Source: an uncultured Sphingomonas sp.
Lineage (GTDB): Bacteria > Pseudomonadota > Alphaproteobacteria > Sphingomonadales > Sphingomonadaceae
Direction of reading: 5' to 3'
DNA: 42,595 nt
NCBI GenBank assembly: GCA_913777325.1
Contig: CAJYSA010000085.1
Location: forward strand, 1-42,595
Both the position numbers and the translations under genes were made by a program. Numbering within the stretch: position 1 is the first letter of the stretch; each line of letters opens with the position of its first letter. Of this stretch, positions 17,396 to 26,000 are shown piece by piece. Below the pieces are notes generated by a model, which had not been told where the DNA came from, searched no databases, and saw nothing but the letters and a program-made list of their open reading frames with translations.

Positions 17396-19534
17396 CTACG
17401 GCGCCTCTATCGGTGCGGTCAGCACGGCACGCAGCCCCGGATCGTTGTCGAGGTAATCCATCTCGCCATCGATCCGCTGGATCACCGCGCGCATCATACG
17501 GCTGCCGAACCCCTCGGCACCGCCCTGCTTGCCGACCCCCTGATCGGTGACGATCAGGCGCAGCCGGTTCCGGAACTCCTCCAGGATGATCTCGATCGGC
17601 CCGCCACGCTGCCCCGGATACGCATATTTCGTGGCATTGATGATCAGCTCGGCGGCGATCAGGCCGATGTTCACCGCGCGGTCGGTGGGGATCAACACCG
17701 GCGCGAGCGACATCGACATCGCCTGCGCCCAATCCTCGCCCAGCGAAGCCTTCAGATCCTCGATCAGCTCGCCCAGATAGCGGCTGAGATCGATCGTCTC
17801 GATCTGATCGTCGCGGTAGAGCCGACGGTGCACCAGCGCGACCGCCGACAATCGCGAGCGTGCCTCGCGCAGCTGGTCCGCGACCACGCCCGGTCCCGCG
17901 TCGCGCGCCTGGATGGCGAGGAAGGAAGACACGAGCTGCAGGCTGTTCTGCACGCGATGATCCACCTCGCGCATCAGCAGATCCTTCTGCGCGAGCAACG
18001 CGTCCTTCTCCGCGCCCGTCCGCTCCAGTTCCTGATTCAGCCGTCGCAACTCGCTGGACGCGCGCGCCTCCCGCAACAGCCGGCGCAACCGCCCGGCGCC
18101 TTCCACCTGCTCCAGCGTCCAGCGACGCGAACGGCCGCGCACCGTTTCGCGCCAGGATTCGAAGGAGGCGCGCGGGTGGAGCGTCGCGGAGGGATCGAGC
18201 GGCACCGCCTTGTGCGGGTTGCCGGCCCATTCGATCTCCTCGATCTGCTCGACGCGCAGCCACAACAGCGCGTGGCGCTCGTCCAGCCGCAACGCCAGCA
18301 CGCCCGCGACGGACCCGAACGCCTGCCCGTCAGGCCAGACCGCCGTGAGCTCGCGCGTATGGAACGGCGTGCCGTCGTCACGCGCCGGCAGCCAGCGCAC
18401 CAGATCGAGCAGATCGGCATCGGACGGCGCCACGCCGCTGGTCAGCACCGACCGGTCGCGAACCAGCGCGAAGCCGTCGGCGTCCAGCATCCGGCGCAGT
18501 TCCTCGGCGCGCTGGGAGAGGACGCGGTGGACGTCGTCGTCCTGCGCCAGCAACGGACGCAGCGCATCCTCCTCGCTGCGCAGCGCCAGCCGGCCGCGAT
18601 ACGCCTCCGCCTCTTCCTTCGCCAAAATCTGTCGTGCGAGTGCCCCGGCCATCGCCGCGCCCGCGGCGCGAACGTTGCGCGGCATCAGCCGCGGGGTCAT
18701 GTTGTGGCAGGCGACCAGCCCCCACAGCAGCCCGTCCTTGACGATCGAGATCGACGCCGACGCCTGCACGCCCATGTTCCGCAGATATTCGACATGAATG
18801 GGCGACACGCTGCGGATCGCGACGTCGCTGAGGTCCACGCCCTCGAACCCGGCGGGACGGAGCGGCGCCGGGACATAGTTCGCGTCCGGAATCACGCGCG
18901 TACGATTGCGCACATAGAGCGCGCGCGCCTGACGCGGAATGTCGCTGGCGGGGAAGTGATGGTGCAGGAACGATGCCAGTGCCGGATCGCGGTCCTCCGC
19001 GACGACGCAGCCCGCCTCATCGTCCAGAAAGCGATAGATCATCACGCGATCGAACCCGGTCAACGCACGGAAGGCGACCACCGCGCGCTCGCACAGCACC
19101 CGCAGCGTTCCCGCCCGCTCGAAGCCGCCGACGATGGCCTCAAGCCAGCCCAACGTCGCGGCGACATTGCCCTGCTGCGCCTCAGACGGCTCCAGTTCCG
19201 CGATCAGCCACGGTCCGGCGCGGTGCAGCGCCACGTCGCATCCGGCGACCGGCGCGCCCAGGATCGTTCCTCCCGGCCCCAGCGCCGCCTCAGTCAGCGC
19301 CGCGACGTCCTGCCCCAGCACGTCCGACAGATCGGCGCCCAGCCAGTCGGGACGCAGCATCTCCTCGATCGCGCCCGCCCCCGCGACGACACGCAGCGAA
19401 CGCGGATCCGCGACTAGCATCAGGCCGTGCGGCTGAACCGCACCCGGCACGTGAATTGGCTCACGGTCACATGCCGTGAGCGCGTTGGCGACCGGGGGAA
19501 GCGCGTCTTCCGACGCCGGCTGCGGATCCATCAT
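17396..19534 (-). CDS. bphP: Bacteriophytochrome histidine kinase (PAS-GAF-PHY-HisKA_2-HATPase)
   Basis: 712-residue red/far-red photoreceptor kinase. Cys22 (ACDREPIHVPGAVQPHG) is the expected thioether site for biliverdin. The GAF domain holds the chromophore-pocket motif DIP (198-200, PASDIPRQAR), His247 (RSVSPIHVEYLRNMG) and the CH motif at 276-277 (WGLVACHNMTP). The PHY domain shows the tongue PRxSF motif (PRASF, 454-458) and a Trp-Pro (399-401). A coiled linker (SELRRLNQELERTGAEKDAL) leads to the phospho-acceptor His526 (MREVDHRVQNSLQLVSSFL), typical of HisKA_2 kinases. An HATPase with the N-box ELIINATKYAYP follows. All photochemical and kinase residues looked for are present. No response regulator gene is in the window, so the output pathway is unknown. 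HisKA_2/HWE kinases often feed the alphaproteobacterial general stress response. Confidence 0.95.
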   Translation of the reverse strand: MMDPQPASEDALPPVANALTACDREPIHVPGAVQPHGLMLVADPRSLRVVAGAGAIEEMLRPDWLGADLSDVLGQDVAALTEAALGPGGTILGAPVAGCDVALHRAGPWLIAELEPSEAQQGNVAATLGWLEAIVGGFERAGTLRVLCERAVVAFRALTGFDRVMIYRFLDDEAGCVVAEDRDPALASFLHHHFPASDIPRQARALYVRNRTRVIPDANYVPAPLRPAGFEGVDLSDVAIRSVSPIHVEYLRNMGVQASASISIVKDGLLWGLVACHNMTPRLMPRNVRAAGAAMAGALARQILAKEEAEAYRGRLALRSEEDALRPLLAQDDDVHRVLSQRAEELRRMLDADGFALVRDRSVLTSGVAPSDADLLDLVRWLPARDDGTPFHTRELTAVWPDGQAFGSVAGVLALRLDERHALLWLRVEQIEEIEWAGNPHKAVPLDPSATLHPRASFESWRETVRGRSRRWTLEQVEGAGRLRRLLREARASSELRRLNQELERTGAEKDALLAQKDLLMREVDHRVQNSLQLVSSFLAIQARDAGPGVVADQLREARSRLSAVALVHRRLYRDDQIETIDLSRYLGELIEDLKASLGEDWAQAMSMSLAPVLIPTDRAVNIGLIAAELIINATKYAYPGQRGGPIEIILEEFRNRLRLIVTDQGVGKQGGAEGFGSRMMRAVIQRIDGEMDYLDNDPGLRAVLTAPIEAP

Positions 19535-19600
19535 GGCTCAATATGGCGAGTGGTGCCCGTCAGGCAACCGCTCTTACGCAGATCAGCCGCATTTCCGCTA

Positions 19601-19614
19601 CGTTACCCGTAACG
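19601..19614. promoter_or_regulatory. Perfect inverted repeat between bphP and the PilZ gene
   Basis: CGTTAC-cc-GTAACG, 6-bp perfect arms, lies in the divergent intergenic region 66 nt upstream of the bphP start. A second inverted repeat, TTTCG-tttg-CGAAA, is at 19638-19651. Both are candidate operators for bphP or the PilZ gene. No regulator is identifiable. Confidence 0.35.
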
Positions 19615-19674
19615 GCGGCCTACTGACACATTTAGCATTTCGTTTGCGAAACGCATGCTATGAGCGCTGTCGCG

Positions 19675-20031
19675 ATGTCCGATTCACCCCCCCGCGAGCC
19701 CCGTAGCAGCGTCATCCTGTATGCCCGGATCGTTCACGACAACCGGAGTGCCGAGGCACGGGTGCGCAATCTGTCCGCCACGGGTGCCTGCATCGACAAT
19801 CCGGGTGAGTTGCATCAGGGCGATCAGGTCGCGGTGACGATGGGCACGCTGGTCGGGCTGACGGCGGAGGTGATGTGGACCTCCACGACGCTGGCCGGGC
19901 TGCATTTCACCGACGGGGCGATCGACATGGCGGAGGCCCGCAAGCCCCGCGATCGCGGCAACGTCGCCGTCAAGGCGAGCGCCGGGTGGATCAGCAACAT
20001 CCAGGACGCCTACGGTCGCCGCAAGTTGTGA
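19675..20031 (+). CDS. PilZ domain-containing protein
   Basis: 118-residue single-domain PilZ protein, a family that often binds cyclic di-GMP to control motility, adhesion or polysaccharide output. The second-site motif [D/N]-x-S-x-x-G is present (RNLSATGACI). The upstream RxxxR motif is not clear (PREPRSSV), so ligand binding is not certain. Beta-strands continue through QVAVTMGTLVGLTAEVMWTS and LAGLHFTD. ATG 19675 is used because the sequence then begins SDSPPREPRSSV directly before the domain; ATG 19660 is also possible. It is divergent from bphP, and a role downstream of light sensing is possible but not shown. Confidence 0.8.
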   Translation: MSDSPPREPRSSVILYARIVHDNRSAEARVRNLSATGACIDNPGELHQGDQVAVTMGTLVGLTAEVMWTSTTLAGLHFTDGAIDMAEARKPRDRGNVAVKASAGWISNIQDAYGRRKL

Positions 20032-20078
20032 GCGGCGGCGGCTTGTTGCCGCGCCGCGCTGCTCCTAACGACGGCGGC

Positions 20079-20630
20079 ATGACCCGCCTGACCGTCAACA
20101 ACGAGGCCGTCGAATACCGGATGGCACCGGACACGCCGCTGTTATGGGCGTTACGCGATGCCTCGAATCTGACCGGCACGAAATACGGATGCGGGACCGG
20201 AAGCTGCGGGGCATGCACCGTCGACGTCGACGGGCGCGCGGTGCGCGCGTGCCAGGTGCCGTTGCGTGCGGTGGAGGGCGCGTTCGTCACCACGATCGAG
20301 GGGCTCTCGCGAGAGCGGGCGCATCCGGTGCAGCTCGCCCTCATCGCGAACAATGTGCCGCAATGCGGCTATTGCATCCCCGGCATCACCATGGCCGCCG
20401 CCGCGCTGCTGAAGCGCGATCCGATGCCGTCCGAGGCGGCAATCCGCGCCGCGATCACCAACATCTGCCGCTGCGGCATCTATCCGCGCCTGGTGGAGGC
20501 GATCCAGCGCGCCGGGCGCGCGGTGCGCGGCGACGAGCGGCTGCCGGCGGTGGCACGGCCCGGCAGCGACCCGGCGGATGCGGCGCGGCTCGTCCCCGCG
20601 CTCGATCCCGCTCAGCCGTCGCGACCGTAG
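20079..20630 (+). CDS. [2Fe-2S]-binding small subunit of a molybdenum hydroxylase (IorA-like), orphan
   Basis: 183-residue protein with both [2Fe-2S] domains of xanthine dehydrogenase/isoquinoline 1-oxidoreductase small subunits. The plant-ferredoxin-like cluster reads GCGTGSCGACTVDVDG with the fourth Cys in VRACQVP. The helical second cluster uses CGYCIPG and NICRCGIYPR. Such subunits pass electrons from a molybdopterin large subunit, normally encoded next door. Here the next gene is on the opposite strand (tails overlap by 19 nt) and no large subunit is in the window. A Pro/Asp-rich tail of about 30 residues follows the usual domain end. The start at ATG 20079 matches the family N-terminus (TRLTVNNEAVEYRMAPDTPL). 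Confidence 0.88.
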   Translation: MTRLTVNNEAVEYRMAPDTPLLWALRDASNLTGTKYGCGTGSCGACTVDVDGRAVRACQVPLRAVEGAFVTTIEGLSRERAHPVQLALIANNVPQCGYCIPGITMAAAALLKRDPMPSEAAIRAAITNICRCGIYPRLVEAIQRAGRAVRGDERLPAVARPGSDPADAARLVPALDPAQPSRP

Positions 20631-21934
20631 ACGTCGTCGCGAAACGCCAGCCGCTGGCCCGCGCCGACGGTCGCCGTCAGATAAGTGAGGTAGACCGGGG
20701 TCGGCGCGGTCAGCGCCACGGCCCGCTCGGGCCTGGTGCCCGGATCGAACGGCCGCCCCATCAGCCAGCGCGCCAGCCGCGGCGCATCCTCCAGCCGGAT
20801 GCAGCCGTTGCTGAAATGCCGGTCGCTCTTGGCCAGCAGCGCGCGGTTCGGCGTATCGTGGAGGTAGATGCCCTCCTTGTTCGGGAACAGGAACTTCACC
20901 TTGCCCATCGAATTCACCGGCCCCGGCAGTTCGCGCACCCGCAGGTCGCGCTTGCCCGCCGCCACCGCGCGCCAGTCGATGCGGTCGGCGGGGATCGGGC
21001 GCGCATCGGCGCTCCAGTCGCTCAACGCCTCCATCTTCATCGACGCCAGCGTGCGTCCGCTCAGGATCTTCACCGCGACATTCTTGCGCACCAGATAGTC
21101 GGGCACGTTCCAATACGGGTTCAAGATCGCCCATTGCAGCGTGCCGGCCAGCATCGGCGTCTGCGTTTCCCGCGTGCCGACGACGACGCGCATCGTACCC
21201 TTCTGCTCGCCCGCCTCGTAGAACCACAGTCGCCCGGACGACGCGTTGACCTCGACATGCCGCGTCCACGGCCCCGGCAGCAGTCGCGCGCGGTCCAGGT
21301 TGCGGCGCAGCCGCGCCAGCGATGCCGGATCGATCCCGCCACGGCGCGCCTGGGCCGACAGCGTGCGCAATTCGACATAGCGCGGGCTCATCCACGCCAT
21401 CTTCGTGACATAGGCCGCGAACGACGGCGGGAAGGTGGCGGCGCGCAGCACCGTCTCCGGCTTCACCCGCTTTGGCTTCAGCGCGGGGTCGCCCCAGATC
21501 ATCCCGACATCCCGCGCCTCGCGCTGATCGCGCACGAAGCGGGCGAAGGCATCCGACAGCGCCAGATCGGCGCGCGCGACCGCCACGGGATCGCCACCGC
21601 GCGCCGCCGCGATCCGCGCACGCAGCTTCGCCACGTCATAGGACGAGGGATCGAGGTTATCGAGGTCGGCAGTGCCGAGATAGCCGAGCAGCGTGTCGGC
21701 GGCCGGGCCGATCCGCGCGTCGCGCGACCATAAGGCGCGATAGCCCCGCCCGGCATAGACGCGCGCGATCCAGCCGCCCGCTTCCGCCCGAAGCGCGGCG
21801 GCGACGGCGCGGTCGCGCACGGTCTCGACCGGCGGCCTGGGCTTCGGCTTGGCCGCCTTGGCCGCGACCCTGGCCGGACGCCGGGCCGCGACGGCGGGGG
21901 CCAGCGGCACAGCGACCAGCAACGTGGCGAGCAA
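20612..21934 (-). CDS. L,D-transpeptidase (YkuD domain, YcbB-type), start uncertain
   Basis: About 440-residue periplasmic peptidoglycan cross-linking enzyme. An N-terminal scaffold domain (YAGRGYRALWSRDARIGPAA; LDPSSYDVAKLRARI) is followed by a YkuD catalytic domain. Its motif has the upstream His in IYLHDTP and the nucleophile Cys near residue 378 in HFSNGCIRLED. Upstream, the hydrophobic core LLATLLVAVPLAPAVAA is clearly a signal sequence, followed by a Lys/Arg/Pro linker. No ATG or GTG lies just before the signal: TTG 21934 is the only usual start there and leaves no basic n-region. A basic n-region (RDRGGRRCRSPFPF) is encoded in frame just upstream. The true start may therefore be a rare CTG at 21985 overlapping the lipoprotein stop (CTGA), or there may be an indel in the T-run at 21933-21937. 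ATG 22240 would run through the whole lipoprotein gene in another frame and is not credible. Confidence 0.85.
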   Translation of the reverse strand: MLATLLVAVPLAPAVAARRPARVAAKAAKPKPRPPVETVRDRAVAAALRAEAGGWIARVYAGRGYRALWSRDARIGPAADTLLGYLGTADLDNLDPSSYDVAKLRARIAAARGGDPVAVARADLALSDAFARFVRDQREARDVGMIWGDPALKPKRVKPETVLRAATFPPSFAAYVTKMAWMSPRYVELRTLSAQARRGGIDPASLARLRRNLDRARLLPGPWTRHVEVNASSGRLWFYEAGEQKGTMRVVVGTRETQTPMLAGTLQWAILNPYWNVPDYLVRKNVAVKILSGRTLASMKMEALSDWSADARPIPADRIDWRAVAAGKRDLRVRELPGPVNSMGKVKFLFPNKEGIYLHDTPNRALLAKSDRHFSNGCIRLEDAPRLARWLMGRPFDPGTRPERAVALTAPTPVYLTYLTATVGAGQRLAFRDDVYGRDG

Positions 21935-21981
21935 AAACGGGAAGGGAGAGCGGCACCGCCGCCCTCCCCGGTCACGGACGA

Positions 21982-22233
21982 TCAGCCCCGTTCCCCACGG
22001 CGCGTCGGCGCGGGCGGCGGGGGTGGCGGCGCGGGCGGCGCATAGGGGTGGTAGATGCCGTCGGACGTGTAATAGCCGTCGACGATCCCATCGCCGTCGC
22101 GATCCGCGGCATGGCTGCCGGCGACCGCACCCGGCGGCGGCGGCGGCGGCAACGGCGCCGGCGGCGCCTTCTTGGCGCAGGCACCCAGCATCATCATGCC
22201 GCACGCGGCGAGCATGACCGAACGATAACGCAT
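21982..22233 (-). CDS. Small proline-rich lipoprotein with an EF-hand-like loop
   Basis: 83-residue lipoprotein. Signal RYRSVMLAACGMMMLGAC with lipobox LGAC (Cys19). It then has KKAPPAPLPPPPPPG, a calcium-loop-like segment D-R-D-G-D-G-I-V-D (in HAADRDGDGIVDGYY), YTSDGIYHPY, and a second Pro-rich tail. GGGAG lies 7 nt upstream of the ATG. The stop coincides with the region where the L,D-transpeptidase should begin, so the two are very likely one operon and both act at the cell envelope. Function not recognised. Confidence 0.7.
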   Translation of the reverse strand: MRYRSVMLAACGMMMLGACAKKAPPAPLPPPPPPGAVAGSHAADRDGDGIVDGYYTSDGIYHPYAPPAPPPPPPAPTRRGERG

Positions 22234-22435
22234 GAACCATCTCCCTTTGACGTCAACGACCTATCGTCGAGACGCCGTTCCCCTGTCCGCCTCTGGCTGA
22301 TCCATCGGCGCCCCGCCCGCCATCCATGCTGCGACCGGACGTGCGCGCCGCGCGCCAGTATGGTTAATCGGCCCGGTGGGAACATCGCCGCGCCTGCCGC
22401 CTTTTCGCTGGCGACCATTATGAAAGGAACGACGT

Positions 22436-22708
22436 ATGGCGGCCGACCGGCTTGAGATCGACATCAGCACGCTGCTCGACAATATCGACGAACGGCAGGT
22501 GGAGTTCACCGGCGAGGCGGACGGCGACGATTATGAGTTCGCGGTCCAGTATGACGTCCTGGAGGCCCTCAGTGGCGACGCGCCGGACGGCGACGCGGTG
22601 GACATGTTCAACCGCTTTTCGGACACGATCGCCGATGCCGCGCTGTCCGCGCTGGCGCGCAACGCGGACGCGCAGCCGATCGTCGTGAGCGAAAGCGACC
22701 TGGAATAG
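22436..22708 (+). CDS. Small acidic protein, DUF1488-like
   Basis: 90-residue, strongly acidic cytoplasmic protein (ADRLEIDISTLLDNIDERQV; FAVQYDVLEALSGDAPDGDA; MFNRFSDTIADAALSAL; QPIVVSESDLE). The pattern of a short beta-sheet, an EALSG segment, a helix and a closing VxSESDL resembles DUF1488 proteins, which have no assigned function. AAAGGA lies 8 nt upstream of the ATG. It stands alone on the plus strand and is divergent from the lipoprotein gene. The DUF assignment is from memory and moderate. Confidence 0.65.
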   Translation: MAADRLEIDISTLLDNIDERQVEFTGEADGDDYEFAVQYDVLEALSGDAPDGDAVDMFNRFSDTIADAALSALARNADAQPIVVSESDLE

Positions 22709-22793
22709 CCATAGCGGTCAAAATGATGTCGTCGTGACTTCGGGGTTGCGGCGACAGGATCTTGGGTCCACTCTCCCGCCCACAGAAAGAAAA

Positions 22794-22811
22794 GCCGCGC
22801 GACGACGCGGC
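22794..22811 (+). promoter_or_regulatory. Hairpin just upstream of the small membrane peptide's ribosome binding site
   Basis: GCCGCG-cgacga-CGCGGC, a 6-bp perfect stem, ends one base before the GGAGGAGAG Shine-Dalgarno of the 33-residue ORF. It could shape translation of that ORF. Only the sequence is seen; no function is known. Confidence 0.3.
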
Positions 22812-22824
22812 GGAGGAGAGGTTC

Positions 22825-22926
22825 ATGGACGTACCAAGCATCATGGTGATCGGCGTGGGCGCGATCGGCGCACTGGGCACGCTGGCGATGGTCGTGGTTC
22901 TCGCCCGGCGAGCACCGCAACGATAA
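22825..22926 (+). CDS. 33-residue single-span membrane peptide
   Basis: Small ORF DVPSIMVIGVGAIGALGTLAMVVVLARRAPQR after the initiator Met. It has one hydrophobic segment of about 20 residues with small-residue GxxxG-like spacing (GVGAIGALG), then a positively charged end ARRAPQR, so a C-terminus-in orientation is likely by the positive-inside rule. It has a strong Shine-Dalgarno (GGAGGAGAG, ending 4 nt before ATG) and a TAA stop, and a terminator-like hairpin follows 60 nt later. These make a real gene likely although no family is recognised. Confidence 0.6.
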   Translation: MDVPSIMVIGVGAIGALGTLAMVVVLARRAPQR

Positions 22927-22984
22927 CCGCTGCCCGTCGCCTCGTCATCGCGGGCGCTGCACGATGCCGACGGAGACGACATGA

Positions 22985-23020
22985 CAAGGCCGCGAAGGGG
23001 AACGCCCCTCGCGGCCTTTT
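22985..23020. terminator. Rho-independent terminator-like hairpin between convergent genes
   Basis: AAGGCCGCG (22986-22994) pairs with CGCGGCCTT (23010-23018), with an inner AGGGG/CCCCT pairing, followed on the plus strand by TTTTCCTT. It lies between the 33-residue ORF (plus) and the end of the TonB receptor gene (minus) and may serve both directions. Confidence 0.75.
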
Positions 23021-23029
23021 CCTTGCCGA

Positions 23030-26000
23030 TCAGAAGTTGACGGTCGCCCCCACCGCGATCTGGCGGCCCAGCGGGTCGTAGCGCTGCGGGATCGTGTTGT
23101 TGCGCGCCAGGCTGATGTTGTAGGAATTCGGCACGAACGGCGCGACCCGATCGAGCAGGTTGTTGGCGATCAGCCGCAGCGCGACCTGCCGGTTGACGTT
23201 GAAGGTCAGCGCCAGGTCGAAATAATCCTGCGCGTCGATCCGGTAATAGGTCTGCTGCACCCGGTCGGGCGTGCCGCCGATCGCGGCGTCGCCGGAATTG
23301 TTCGCGTTGGTCAGCGGGCCGACATGGCGCCAGTTGAGCGAGGCGTTGAAGAGCTTGTCGGCGCTGGTCCAGGTGGTGCGCAGCCCGTGCGACCATTTCG
23401 GGATCAGCTGGCCACAGCCGTTGCCGTAATAGCCCGCGCAGTTCCGCTCCGGCTGGATTGGCGAATCCTGCCCGCCCGCCAGTGTGGTCAGCGAGCCGGT
23501 GAAGCCCCAGTCGAACCGCCCGACATTGCCCGCGTCCAGCGTATATTGCGCCTGGAAGTCCCAGCCGCGCGCCAGCGAGCGGAAGTAGTTGGTCGTGCCC
23601 GCGCGGATGAAGCCGCTGGTCGGGTTGTTCGCCGCCGAGGCGAACAGCGTGCCATTGGCGTCGCGGACGATCCCCGAGCAGAAGAACGGATCCCCGCCCG
23701 AGCGCAGGCAGCCGTCGAGATAGTAATTGTCGTCGTTGTAGCCGAGCGAGTTGTCGATCTTGATCCGGTAGTAATCGACCGAGAAGGTCAGGCCCGGCAC
23801 GAAGCTGGGCCGCGCGACGAAGCCATAGGTCTGCGTGTACGCGGTCTCCGGATCGGCGGTGAACCCGCCCGAGCGGATCGTGCAGGTGTTGTCCGGGCAG
23901 ATCAGCGACGGGCTGCCGTACAGCGCATCGCTCAGGCCGGTGGCACGGCACACGTCGATCGACGCGGCGGGCGGATTGAACGTGCCGTCGGCATTGCGGG
24001 TCGGCGCGCAGAAGTCGCCGCGCTGCCCGCCCTGCTGGCCGAAGCTGATGTTGCGCGCCTGACGGATCTCGATGACGGTCGGCGCGCGCTGCGCCTTGTT
24101 GAACGAGGCGCGCAGCGTCAGGTCGCGCACCGGAGCCCACAGTCCTTCGGCCTTCCACGTCGTGAACGTGTCGGGGTTGGTGCTGTACTTCGACACGCGG
24201 AAGCCACCATTGGCCTGCAGCAGGTGCGCGAACGGCTTGTCCTGCACAAGCGGCGCCTGCACCTCGATGTTCGATTCCCACACGTCCTGCGAGGCGGCGA
24301 AATCCTCGCCCGCGTTCAGCGCGCGGAAGCGCGCGTTGGCGGTCGAGCTGTAGCTGTCCTTGCGATATTCCGCGCCCAGCGCGATCGCGACGCCGTCGTT
24401 CGCGAACGGCGAGGTGATGCCATAGTCGCCCAGGTCGCCGGTCATGTTGGCGGTCACGTCCCACAACGTACCGACACCGCGCGTCCGCGCCGGATTGCCC
24501 GCCAGCAGATAGCTCATGACGCTGCCGTCGTTGCCCGCGCTGAACGCATCGAACGGGATGCACCCCGCCGCGCCCGACGCGCAGGTCGGCACGCCGCCCA
24601 CGTTGACGACGTTCAGCGCATTGTTGACGCGATCAAAGTCGGGGATGTCACCGTAGTTCACGTTCTGCGTGTTGCGCGCGTAGGCGCCGCCGACGTCATA
24701 GGTCCACGCGGTGCCGACCTTGCCGCGCACCCCCGCCGTCGCGCGAAGCCCACGGTTGATATATTCGTCGAGCGTGTAGGGCAGGTTGTCGAAGCGATAG
24801 CGGACGTCGAGCGGCACCAGCGCGCCCGTCCCCGCCGCCGCGCCGCATAGCGCGGTCGCCTGCCCGCCCGACAGGAACGGATTGTCGCAATTCACCTGGA
24901 ACGGGCGATTGCCATAGGTGCTGCTGCTCAGCACGCGCGTCGGATAGCGGTTGTACGACGTATCCTCGAACCAGATCGCCGAGCCGTACAGTTCCAGCTC
25001 GGGCGCGAGCGTCAGCGTCGCGAAGCCGCCGGCGTTGACGCGCTCCATATCGCGCTGGAGCGGGTAGCCGCGCCGGTCGAACGCGTTGCTGGTCCCCTGC
25101 CCGTACGGCACGAAGGTGCGCGATCCGTCGGGGTTGTTGATGAACTCCGGCTGCGACGCGGGGTCGGACACGTTGCCGGGACGGACATAGCCGCCCGGCG
25201 CATAGGAGGTGGTGGCGCACGACAGCGGTCCGTCCGTGGCCAGTTGCTGCACCTCGCACGCCGAGGTGGAGCGCGCGTTGTACGGCACGAAATTGGCCTG
25301 GCGATAATTGACGAAGCCCATCAGGCTGAGCCTGTCGTCGAACAGCTTCTTGCCCGCGGTCAGCGTGATGTCGCTGCGCCCGCCGTCGTTGGTCAGCCCG
25401 CGCACCGGGGTGATGCCCGCGCGGCGTGCCACGTCGCCGGCGGTCGTGGCGTTGTTCTGGTGATTGTAGAAGCTGTAGTTCGCGTCCAGCCGGATGCCGT
25501 CGAAGCTGGGACGCAGGATGAAGTTGACGACGCCCGCCACCGCATCCGAGCCGTAGACCGACGACGCGCCGCCCGTCAGCACGTCGACGCGCTCCAGCAG
25601 CGACGGCGGGATGATCCCCGTGTCCTGGCCGTTCTGCGTGCCCAGCCGCTTGCCGTCGATCAGCACCAGCGTCCGCTCGAACCCCAGGCTGCGCAGCTTG
25701 ATCCGCTGGCGCCCGTCCGAATCCTGATAGTTCTGCTGACTGTCCGGCGCGATCTGTGGCAGGCGGTTGAGCACCTCCTCGACGTTCAGCGGCGCCTGCG
25801 CGCGGATATCCTGCGCGGTGACCGAGGTGATCGGCGCCGCGCTGGCGACGTTCGGGCGCTGGATGCGCGAGCCGGTGACCACGACGTCCCCGGTGGCGGC
25901 GGGTGTGGTGTCGGGCGTGCCCGCGATCGCGGTCGCGCGCTGCGCCGCGGCGTCGCCATCCTGCGGCGCGGCCTGTTGCGCCATGGCGGGCGCCGCCGCC

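Noticed and set aside
17828-19417. A 529-codon plus-strand open frame
   Set aside because: Antisense to bphP, which has all expected photoreceptor motifs.
20612-22240. L,D-transpeptidase starting at ATG 22240
   Set aside because: The extra residues would be translated through the whole lipoprotein gene in another frame and place the signal peptide about 100 residues inside the protein.
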